A stretch of DNA of 64,000 nt, from NCBI RefSeq assembly GCF_003712195.1, contig NZ_RDSD01000001.1:248001-312000 (forward strand). Direction: 5' to 3'. This document shows, in pieces, positions 45,051-53,002 of the stretch (position 1 is the stretch's first letter; every line of letters begins with the position of its first letter). Under the pieces are notes generated by a model. It did not search any database, was not told the DNA's origin, and was given only the letters and a program-made list of their open reading frames with translations. The translations under genes and the position numbers were made by a program. Source of the stretch: Proteiniphilum sp. X52 (GTDB taxonomy: Bacteria > Bacteroidota > Bacteroidia > Bacteroidales > Dysgonomonadaceae).

Positions 45051-47957
45051 ATGGATAGACACGGAATAGTGAATCCGGGACTCCCACCCGGGAAATTATT
45101 GTCGCGGGTATTAATTTTGATAATAGCGCTGACGTTGGGATCGGTTAAGGGATATGGCCAATCCGCTTCCACCACGTTGAGAGGTAAAGTGGTGGAGACC
45201 GGGAATGGATATGCGCCGATTGAATTTGCGACCGTGCAACTCTTGCCAACGGGACTGGCGACAGTCACTGATAGCAGGGGTGAGTTTCAGTTCGACCAAT
45301 TGTCCCCGGGGCGTATCAATGTGAAGGTCGATTTCCTGGGTATGGAAACAATCGACACTACCTTCACGATCGCATCGGGAGTTACTGAAATGACTTTCAA
45401 GATGAAAGAAAGGACCTTCAGGCTTGCCGAGGTCACGATAGTAGCCCGGGAGAGCAAAGCGGGAAAAGCCACTTCTTCCTCCATCTCAAGGCAGGCGATG
45501 GATCACCTTCAGGTCACTTCCCTGAGAGATATTATGCAACTCCTGCCGGGAGGGGTCGTCTCTCCTGAAAGCGGACTTGCCACAGCCAAGACATTTACCA
45601 TCAGAAGTCTGGGTGCGGATCGTTTGAACGCGAATATCCCCATACCTACTGACGCGGCCAATATGAATAGCATGGGAACTGCGATCGTGATTGATGGAGC
45701 TCCTTTGTCGAACAACGCGAACCTGCAAACCCTGTCTCCCTCTATTAGCGGTGGTGGAGGTTCGGTCGGCGGAGGATCTTCACCCAACTCAGGGTTGGAT
45801 GTGCGTTCACTCTCCACGGATAATATCGAATCGATCGAAGTGATCCGGGGTATTCCCTCGGTAGAGCATGGCGACCTCACCTCGGGAGCGGTTATCATAA
45901 GATCCAAGGCGGGGCGTGAACCGCTGACGATACGGCTCAAAACAGATCCCAAGATTTACCAGGCTTCGGTAAGCAAAGGGATAAGTCTGGGTGAAGGAAA
46001 AGGAAATTTGAATCTGAGCGGTGATTATGCGTATGGCATTTCGGATGCTACCCAGGCCTACGCCTATTATCAACGCGCCACCGCGCGGGCAATGTATTCC
46101 AACCGGTTCGGGAGACAACTTTTCAGCAACACTTCTTTTGATTTTTCCTTAGGCAAGGATACCCGGGAGATGAATCCCGACGACCAGCGGAACCAATTGG
46201 AAACCGGGGCCAGGGATGTGGGGGTAAGGTTCAATACCAATGGAACATGGAACCTCAATAAAGCTTGGCTGAGAAACGTGAAATATGCCCTTTCGGGTAG
46301 TTACCGGGATAAACATTCTTTTAGCAAAGAACTTCTCGGCAATGCCTTTTCCGCCTATTCAATGTCCAATACCGATGGGGCCGTGCTGAGCAACAGGCCC
46401 GGTCAGAAGGTGTACGATGCCGATGGAAAAGAATTGACCCATATCCCATCGAACGAGAGCGGGCTGATTGCCACCTATCTTCCCAACGAATATATGAGCA
46501 GGTATGATATCTACGGCAAGGAGGTCAATTTGTTTGCCAATATCAATGCTTCTTTCTCAAAGAGAGTAGGGAAGGTCACCAATAGGATATTGACAGGGGT
46601 GAACTTTAAAACCGATGGAAACCTCGGTGATGGAAAGGTATATGACTTGAACAATCCCCCTTATAGAAATCTGAGTTCGAAAACAAACTCTTCTCCCAGA
46701 CCCCGGAAGTATTCCTCCATACCTTTCGTGAATCAGTTCTCGCTATATGCTGAAGACAACCTCTTGTGGAGAGTGGCCACGCGGGAGTTGAGCGTGCAGG
46801 CGGGGCTGAGGTATGATAATATAAACGCCAAAAGTGTTTTTTCACCCCGTACCAACTTTGCCTTTGAGGTGCTGCCCGATAAATTGTGGCTGAGAGGAGG
46901 AATCGGGGTAACAGCCAAAGCGCCGACTGTGTTATATCTCTATCCTGAGGAGACTTATTTTGACTTTGTCCATTTTAACACATTGAATTCTTCTTCTGTG
47001 CCCGAAAATGAACAACTTCTTTTGGCATCCACAAGGGTGTTTAATACGCGGAACAAAGATCTCAAGATAGCAACCAATCATAAGAAGGAGGTGGGATTTG
47101 ATGTAAGGATCAATAAAATGCGTTTTTCCGTAACGGCATACGATGAGCAGTTAAAGAACGGGTACAGGTTGGGAAGGACTATCGACTCCTACCGATGGCT
47201 GGAGTATACCGAATACGAAGAGGCGGTCCACAACCCGGGAGCAATCCCGACGTTACGTGAGAAGGAGAATGGAAAACATAATATCTTCGTTTCCTTTGCA
47301 ACCCCTTTAAATGATGCCAGATCGCATAACAGGGGGGTGGAGTTCGATTTCGATTTCGGCCGCATCAACGCCATACGCACCTCTTTTGTGCTGAACGGAG
47401 CCTATATGCGTTCTACCGACTGGAATGACGGGCATAGCTTCAGTAACCAGAAGAATCGTAATGAACTGGAGAGGAATATAGGTATCTATGAAAAAGGAGT
47501 GGAGAGGCTGGAAAGGGAACGTCTGACCACTACGCTGAGAGCCACTCATAATATTCCTTCTATCGGATTTGTGCTGACCACCACTGCCCAGGTCAGTTGG
47601 TTAAACAAGTACTGGAATGAGTATGGCAATGACACCACTTTCGTTGCTTATATCTCAAGGTTGGACGGTAAGGTGAAACCTTTCAATGACGACGTCCTGC
47701 AAGCAAATCCGGATGAGTTTTCCTATTTGTTTGAAACCCGGAGTTCCACCCGGCATGTGATGGAGTCCTATTTTCCTGTAGTCCTGCTTAACTTCCATCT
47801 GACAAAAGAGATAGGGGAGAACCTGAAGGCTTCGTTTTATGTGAATAATATGTTTAACCGCAGGCCGTTATATGAAACCAAGCGTTCGCCCGGTTCATTT
47901 ATCAGGCTCAATATTCCCATGTATTTCGGCTTTGAGCTTGCCATGAAATTAAAATAA
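45051..47957 (+). CDS. TonB-dependent receptor with carboxypeptidase-D-like N-terminal domain
   Basis: Outer-membrane active transporter of 968 aa. A signal segment (RVLILIIALTLGSVKGYGQ) is followed by a CarboxypepD_reg-like domain (about 42-125, LRGKVVETGNGYAPIEFATV), a plug domain (about 140-290, with DIMQLLPGGVVSPE, AIVIDGAPLSNNANL and SIEVIRGIPSVEHGDLTSGAV) and a beta-barrel ending PMYFGFELAMKLK. A glycine/serine-rich loop interrupts the plug at about 230-250. No SusD partner is present; instead a DUF4876 lipoprotein follows after 44 nt. Substrate unknown. Confidence 0.93.
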   Translation: MDRHGIVNPGLPPGKLLSRVLILIIALTLGSVKGYGQSASTTLRGKVVETGNGYAPIEFATVQLLPTGLATVTDSRGEFQFDQLSPGRINVKVDFLGMETIDTTFTIASGVTEMTFKMKERTFRLAEVTIVARESKAGKATSSSISRQAMDHLQVTSLRDIMQLLPGGVVSPESGLATAKTFTIRSLGADRLNANIPIPTDAANMNSMGTAIVIDGAPLSNNANLQTLSPSISGGGGSVGGGSSPNSGLDVRSLSTDNIESIEVIRGIPSVEHGDLTSGAVIIRSKAGREPLTIRLKTDPKIYQASVSKGISLGEGKGNLNLSGDYAYGISDATQAYAYYQRATARAMYSNRFGRQLFSNTSFDFSLGKDTREMNPDDQRNQLETGARDVGVRFNTNGTWNLNKAWLRNVKYALSGSYRDKHSFSKELLGNAFSAYSMSNTDGAVLSNRPGQKVYDADGKELTHIPSNESGLIATYLPNEYMSRYDIYGKEVNLFANINASFSKRVGKVTNRILTGVNFKTDGNLGDGKVYDLNNPPYRNLSSKTNSSPRPRKYSSIPFVNQFSLYAEDNLLWRVATRELSVQAGLRYDNINAKSVFSPRTNFAFEVLPDKLWLRGGIGVTAKAPTVLYLYPEETYFDFVHFNTLNSSSVPENEQLLLASTRVFNTRNKDLKIATNHKKEVGFDVRINKMRFSVTAYDEQLKNGYRLGRTIDSYRWLEYTEYEEAVHNPGAIPTLREKENGKHNIFVSFATPLNDARSHNRGVEFDFDFGRINAIRTSFVLNGAYMRSTDWNDGHSFSNQKNRNELERNIGIYEKGVERLERERLTTTLRATHNIPSIGFVLTTTAQVSWLNKYWNEYGNDTTFVAYISRLDGKVKPFNDDVLQANPDEFSYLFETRSSTRHVMESYFPVVLLNFHLTKEIGENLKASFYVNNMFNRRPLYETKRSPGSFIRLNIPMYFGFELAMKLK

Positions 47958-48001
47958 GTATCCCTGCTGTTTGGGACAGGGTGGTTTAAAAAAATAATCA
48001 T

Positions 48002-49222
48002 ATGAAGAACTTAAGATATATATATGCGATGCTTCTCCTGTGCATCTTTGTGGCTGTCTCCTGTGAGCAGTTTCGAGATGTTTCGGGGGTGAAGCGGGTG
48101 GAGTTGTTGAGCGCGACGATTGATATTTCGTATGACCTTCAGGGAGCGCCTATGCCGGACATTGTGAGGGTAAGGCTGACGAATTTTGCGGAAAGATATG
48201 AACTTGTCACTGCTGTATCCCCCGAAGGGGATATTAGGATAGACGAAATTATTCCCGGTATCTATACCGTTACTGTAAGTGCCGAGAAGAATGAGGATGG
48301 TTTTACCTATAATTATAACGGTAATGTTGTGAATGTGGATATTGTGACCGACAAGAAGCGGATAAATGTGAATGTGGGCGCATCCCGTTCAGGAGCGCTT
48401 GTCTTCAAAGAGGTCTATTACTGCGGATCACGCACGCCATCCGGTGGATCTTATTTCCGGGACCAGTTCTATGAGATCTACAATAACAGTGAGACCGGGC
48501 AAAATGTAAGAGGACTTGCCATAGCGCTCCTGAACCCTCTGACAGCCACGGCAAATCTGCCGGTATGGCCCGGCCCGGATGCGGATAAATATGTATATGC
48601 CCTGCAGATATGGCAGGTGCCAGACGATAAGGATTATCCGTTACAACCCGGGGAGTCGATCATTATCGCGCAGATGGCAGATAACCATAAAAAAGATAAT
48701 TTGAATCCCGGCTCACCGGTGAATCTGTTGAGCGCCGAGTTTGAGACATTTGTCAAGACCACTTCGCTGATACAAGACAATCCGGCCATTAATATGACCA
48801 TGGCTTTTTGGCCTTCGCCTACGGCTCAATGGTTGACTACCGTCTTCGGAGGGGCATTTGTTATTTTCTTTCCTCCTAACCCCATCGATCCTAACAGCCC
48901 TACCGAAACCGTGAGTCCTGAAGGCTCTACCGCCAAAAGTTACCGGATACCCATCGATGTGGTGGTGGATGCGTTAGAGAATGTAGGTAATCCCAACCAG
49001 ATGCAACTCAAACGTGTGCCGGCTGTGCTTGATGCCGGAGCTGCGACGGTGGATGGAACTTATCTGGGTAAAAGTGTGGCCAGAAAAGTGAAGGAAACTT
49101 TGCCCGACGGAAGGGTTGTTCTGCAGGACACCAATAACAGCACCGACGATTTTGAAGTGATGGATCCGCCGGTTATCAGGAGATACGATGCGAAAGCACC
49201 ATCCTGGAATACATGGAAATAG
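48002..49222 (+). CDS. DUF4876-type lipoprotein
   Basis: A 406-aa lipoprotein: hydrophobic signal with lipobox VAVSC (C21). An N-terminal Ig-like region (about 30-125) of the type RVELLSATIDISYDLQG ends in GIYTVTVSAEK. The larger domain has FKEVYYCGSRTPSGGSYF, QFYEIYNNS and PGESIIIAQMADNH, a lamin-tail-like arrangement. I recall this as DUF4876, a Bacteroidota family found beside TonB receptors; molecular role unknown. By position it may be the surface-exposed substrate-binding partner of the receptor. DUF6850 gene follows after 19 nt. Confidence 0.82.
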   Translation: MKNLRYIYAMLLLCIFVAVSCEQFRDVSGVKRVELLSATIDISYDLQGAPMPDIVRVRLTNFAERYELVTAVSPEGDIRIDEIIPGIYTVTVSAEKNEDGFTYNYNGNVVNVDIVTDKKRINVNVGASRSGALVFKEVYYCGSRTPSGGSYFRDQFYEIYNNSETGQNVRGLAIALLNPLTATANLPVWPGPDADKYVYALQIWQVPDDKDYPLQPGESIIIAQMADNHKKDNLNPGSPVNLLSAEFETFVKTTSLIQDNPAINMTMAFWPSPTAQWLTTVFGGAFVIFFPPNPIDPNSPTETVSPEGSTAKSYRIPIDVVVDALENVGNPNQMQLKRVPAVLDAGAATVDGTYLGKSVARKVKETLPDGRVVLQDTNNSTDDFEVMDPPVIRRYDAKAPSWNTWK

Positions 49223-49241
49223 AGCTTAACAGGAGATAATT

Positions 49242-50813
49242 ATGAATAGAGGAAATAATAGATATATGAAAGGAGGTTTGGCAATTGTCTTAGCCTTTCA
49301 ACTCACACAGTATGCTCCGGCACAGGAGCAGGGAACGCTTGCTTCTCCGGCTTCCATCGAATTGCGGAAAGCCAGGGCGACATGGTTGAATACCGGCAAC
49401 GGTGCCGGTGTGGCGCTGGACCATTTAGGCGACTTCGGCTCGCTTGGAGCGGCATATCAGATGGTGAACGGAGATTTTAAAAGAGTGCAGGAGGGAGCCA
49501 AAGAGAGTACGCTGATGGTGGATACCGAAGGTGGACGGCGACTAGGTAAAGCTTATGCCTGGGGCCGGTTCTCCTACCATAACACTACTACCCGCGACTC
49601 GAAATTCAACACGGCCATGCTTGATCCCTACAGGGGGATACCATTCTTTCCGGTTGATCCCAATAGCAGTGATTGGAAAAAACAGGATTACAATCTGGAG
49701 ATGAAGGTGTCGTCGAAACCGTTTTTCGACAGGTATCTTCTCGGTATGCAAGCGGCATACAACACCCATACGGGCGCCAAACAGGTCGACCCCCGGTCGG
49801 AGATCTACTATTACACCATCAATGTGAAGCCTGGGATAGTGGCTCTTTTGCACAATCAGGAAGTGGGTTTGAACTTCGAGTATGAGAACATGATCCAGGA
49901 AACCAGGCATACCAATAGCAACAGCCAGATGCACCAGGACGTGTTCGTGATGAAGGGCCTGGGGAATCATTATACGGCAGTGATCGGAGGTTTGCAGTCA
50001 TTGGGAGGGTTTATGTATCATGCCAACAAAGTGGGGGGTGAACTGCAGTACACCTACCATTTTCCGGCACTTCGTCTTTTCGCTTATGGTGGATACACCT
50101 ACCGCGTGGAAGACGTGATAAGGGATATCACCAAACCGAGAAAAGAGGGTGCCATCAAAGAGAAGACCCTTTACGCTAACGTTGCTTTGGTACATGAAGG
50201 AATGAATCTGAACCGCATCGACCTGTCTGTCAGGAGTAACCGGATGGATGCCATAGAATTCGTGCAAGTCCTGGATAACAGTTTTGAGGTGCAGCAATGG
50301 GTGGATGTCTATAGCAGCATCCGCTCTACTTACAACCAGGATGATATCCGGCTCTCTTATGATTTCTATAAAGGAACCGGCCATGAATATAAATGGAAGA
50401 CCGGTTTGTTTGCCAGCTATCGCGCCAACGATGACCTCTATATTATGCCTGAGTCACGGAGGATCATCAAGAATCTTTATATGGGTGTGAACGGCAAAGT
50501 AAATATGGAAGCCGGCCGTTCGGGTACCTGGACGCTGGGTGCCGATTTTGCCTATAAGAACCATCTCGAGGGGGATTACCGGTATGGGGGTGTGGATCCG
50601 CAATCAATGGTGATCACCCAATTGATGACACCCGATTTTGAATACCTGAAACAGAATTTTTATAAGTTCGGTGGATTTGTCAGTTATTTTACGGGCATTG
50701 ACAATCAGAAATCAACGGGGGTTTTCGTGAAATTGGCTGCCAATTACTATAAACCGTCAGAAGGTGAGGGTGACAGGTTGATAGCTGATCTGGGAGTGGG
50801 TCTTACATTCTAA
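49242..50813 (+). CDS. DUF6850-type outer-membrane beta-barrel protein
   Basis: The 523 aa have a signal peptide (GGLAIVLAFQLTQYAPAQ) and mostly alternating amphipathic beta strands with aromatic ends (AYAWGRFSYHN, LRLFAYGGYTYRVED, FGGFVSYFTG), finishing in LIADLGVGLTF with the terminal Phe expected of BAM-inserted barrels. I match it to the family annotated as DUF6850 outer-membrane barrel; function unknown. It is 10 nt before peptidase paralog 2, so receptor, lipoprotein, barrel and two peptidases form one probable operon. Confidence 0.8.
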   Translation: MNRGNNRYMKGGLAIVLAFQLTQYAPAQEQGTLASPASIELRKARATWLNTGNGAGVALDHLGDFGSLGAAYQMVNGDFKRVQEGAKESTLMVDTEGGRRLGKAYAWGRFSYHNTTTRDSKFNTAMLDPYRGIPFFPVDPNSSDWKKQDYNLEMKVSSKPFFDRYLLGMQAAYNTHTGAKQVDPRSEIYYYTINVKPGIVALLHNQEVGLNFEYENMIQETRHTNSNSQMHQDVFVMKGLGNHYTAVIGGLQSLGGFMYHANKVGGELQYTYHFPALRLFAYGGYTYRVEDVIRDITKPRKEGAIKEKTLYANVALVHEGMNLNRIDLSVRSNRMDAIEFVQVLDNSFEVQQWVDVYSSIRSTYNQDDIRLSYDFYKGTGHEYKWKTGLFASYRANDDLYIMPESRRIIKNLYMGVNGKVNMEAGRSGTWTLGADFAYKNHLEGDYRYGGVDPQSMVITQLMTPDFEYLKQNFYKFGGFVSYFTGIDNQKSTGVFVKLAANYYKPSEGEGDRLIADLGVGLTF

Positions 50814-50823
50814 ATGCTATTGA

Positions 50824-52992
50824 ATGAGCGTAAGTAAAAAGATATTTTTAATTATAGCCGGTGCGTTTTTTCTTCCTCTCTCCCTGTTTGCCGCAGGGAA
50901 GGGATTTGCAATCGTGGTCGATCAGCAGACATATAATGCCTGTAAACCAGAGATAGACCAATACAAATCCATGCTGGAAAGGGAGGGATTCTCCTCGTAT
51001 ATCGTTTGTCGGGAATGGCGGAATCCTGAGGAGGTGAAAAATATCCTGTACGGGATGTACCGGAACCAGTCGCTTGAAGGCGCTCTTTTCATCGGTGATA
51101 TCCCGATCCCGATGATACGGGATGCCCAACATCTTACTTCTGCCTTTAAGATGGACCAGGAACGGTTTCCTTTTAGAGAATCTTCGGTGCCGTCCGACAG
51201 GTTTTATGATGATTTCGACTTGCAATTCGATTATCTTGGGCAGAAAGAGGATGATCCGCTATTTCATTACTATTCTCTGAATGCCGGTTCACCGCAGTTT
51301 ATCAAAAGCGATATCTATACCGGCAGGCTGAAACCAACCCTCCAGGGAGAGGAAGGTTACCGGCAGATCAGGGCTTATTTCACGAAGCTGCGGGTAGAGA
51401 GAAAGAAGGAGAATGTGTTAGATGTCATTACCTCCTACACCGGTGAGGGGTCTTTTTCAAACAGTATGACCGCTTGGAGAGACCAGGGATTTCTGATGAA
51501 AGAGCAGTTTCCCCAGGCATTCAGGGATAAGAATTCCGCGAAATTCCTCTTTTTCGCGATGTATCCCTTTATGAAAGAGTTGGTGGTGGAAGAGTTAAGG
51601 CGTGAGGAGATGGATCTCATGTTTTTCCATGAGCATGGCACCCCTGACAGGCAGTATCTCACAGCGACGCCTCACAGTAAAGGAACGGAAGAGTACCGGG
51701 ATGCGGCTAGACGTGTTTTCCGTCAGTCGCTCAAAAGAATAAAAAGTCCTGAAGAGAGGACCAAGGCCATGGAAGAGTGGATGTACCACTATCGGATAGA
51801 CTCGGTATGGTTTGCGGATGCTTTTTCCATCGAGAAAATAGAGGAGGATTCCCTGATGGATCTTCGTACCGGTATCGTTCTGGATGATATTCCCTTGATT
51901 GCACCCAATGCCAGGATGGTGATCTTCGATGCTTGTTATAACGGAGACTTCCGTGAGGATCGTTATATCGCGGGAGAGTATATTTTTGGCGGAGGAAAGA
52001 CCCTGGTGACTTTCGGAAACAGTGTCAATGTATTGCAGGACAAAAGTTCATCCGATCTGATGGGGATGCTCGGGCTGGGTTTCCGTGTGGGAGAGTGGGC
52101 CAGGGAGATCAATATCCTGGAGTCACATATTATCGGGGATCCTACTTTCCGCTTTTCCGGAGAGAAAGCTTCACAAATCGATCTCCACTGTGCCGATACC
52201 GCATATTGGCTGTCGGTGTATGAAAGAGAGGATCATCCTGACCTGAAAGGGCTGGCGTTGCGTAAGTTGTTCCATTTGGAATATGGGGAAATGCCGGAGC
52301 TGCTGGTTTCCACCTATCGTCAATCTCCATGGCATGCTGTCAGATGGCAGGTATATGATTTGCTGCAACATTATAGCGGGAATGATTTTGCCGAACTGAT
52401 AGAAAGTTCCATCCACGACCCTTACGAGTTCATTCGCCGCAAGTCTGTTTTCTCGATGGGTAGAATCGGTTCCGATCGTTTTATCCCCTCTCTGGCATCG
52501 GTTTATCTTAATGATTATCTGGATGAGAGGGTTCATTTCAATTCCATCTTCACGTTCGATCTGGTGGATATGGACAAACTGGAAGCGGAAGTGAAAAGAC
52601 AACTGGAAGAGAATACCTCCTATTCCGACAAGGAACGTGTCTGGAAAGAGTTCAAGGGCAGGATCGATTCCCGGAAGAGGATTGCCGTGATGGCGGATGA
52701 TGCGGTCAACAAGGAGAAGCCGTTGAAAACAAGACTCTCCGCTGTGAAAATGTTACGAAACTATACCTATCATAACCGGGTAGAGGATTATCTTAAGGTT
52801 ATTGCCGACGACAACGAAGAGGTCTCTCTGAGGATGGCTCTTGCCGAGGCATTGGGATGGTTCTCTCTCTCTTATAAACGCGATTACATAGTTGAAGTTC
52901 TCAAGGCCGTGGCTGCCATGCCGCAGACTCCGGAAGCGCTGAAAGGCGAATTGCTCAAAAGCATAGCCAGGATTGAGGTCTATATGCGATAA
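50824..52992 (+). CDS. Exported gingipain-like (C25) protein with HEAT-like repeats, paralog 2
   Basis: The 722 aa share the layout of paralog 1: signal peptide (FLIIAGAFFLPLSLFA), FAIVVDQQTYNACKPEIDQY, SSVPSDRFYDDFDLQFDYL, the candidate catalytic His in FFHEHGTPD (H271) and Cys in VIFDACYNGDF (C371), then GNSVNVLQDKSS and ESHIIGDPTFRF. DACYNGDF is very close to the gingipain active-site sequence. An earlier GHG loop present in paralogs 1 and 3 is TGEG here. HEAT-like helices fill about 450-722, ending ALAEALGWFSLSYKRDYI. Start ATG 50824 is 10 nt after the DUF6850 stop. Confidence 0.82.
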   Translation: MSVSKKIFLIIAGAFFLPLSLFAAGKGFAIVVDQQTYNACKPEIDQYKSMLEREGFSSYIVCREWRNPEEVKNILYGMYRNQSLEGALFIGDIPIPMIRDAQHLTSAFKMDQERFPFRESSVPSDRFYDDFDLQFDYLGQKEDDPLFHYYSLNAGSPQFIKSDIYTGRLKPTLQGEEGYRQIRAYFTKLRVERKKENVLDVITSYTGEGSFSNSMTAWRDQGFLMKEQFPQAFRDKNSAKFLFFAMYPFMKELVVEELRREEMDLMFFHEHGTPDRQYLTATPHSKGTEEYRDAARRVFRQSLKRIKSPEERTKAMEEWMYHYRIDSVWFADAFSIEKIEEDSLMDLRTGIVLDDIPLIAPNARMVIFDACYNGDFREDRYIAGEYIFGGGKTLVTFGNSVNVLQDKSSSDLMGMLGLGFRVGEWAREINILESHIIGDPTFRFSGEKASQIDLHCADTAYWLSVYEREDHPDLKGLALRKLFHLEYGEMPELLVSTYRQSPWHAVRWQVYDLLQHYSGNDFAELIESSIHDPYEFIRRKSVFSMGRIGSDRFIPSLASVYLNDYLDERVHFNSIFTFDLVDMDKLEAEVKRQLEENTSYSDKERVWKEFKGRIDSRKRIAVMADDAVNKEKPLKTRLSAVKMLRNYTYHNRVEDYLKVIADDNEEVSLRMALAEALGWFSLSYKRDYIVEVLKAVAAMPQTPEALKGELLKSIARIEVYMR

Positions 52993-53002
52993 AACCCGTG
53001 AG

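Noticed and set aside
45051-49222. SusC/SusD polysaccharide utilisation locus
   Set aside because: No SusD-like protein, glycoside hydrolase or sensor/anti-sigma gene is present; the receptor's partner is a DUF4876-type lipoprotein.
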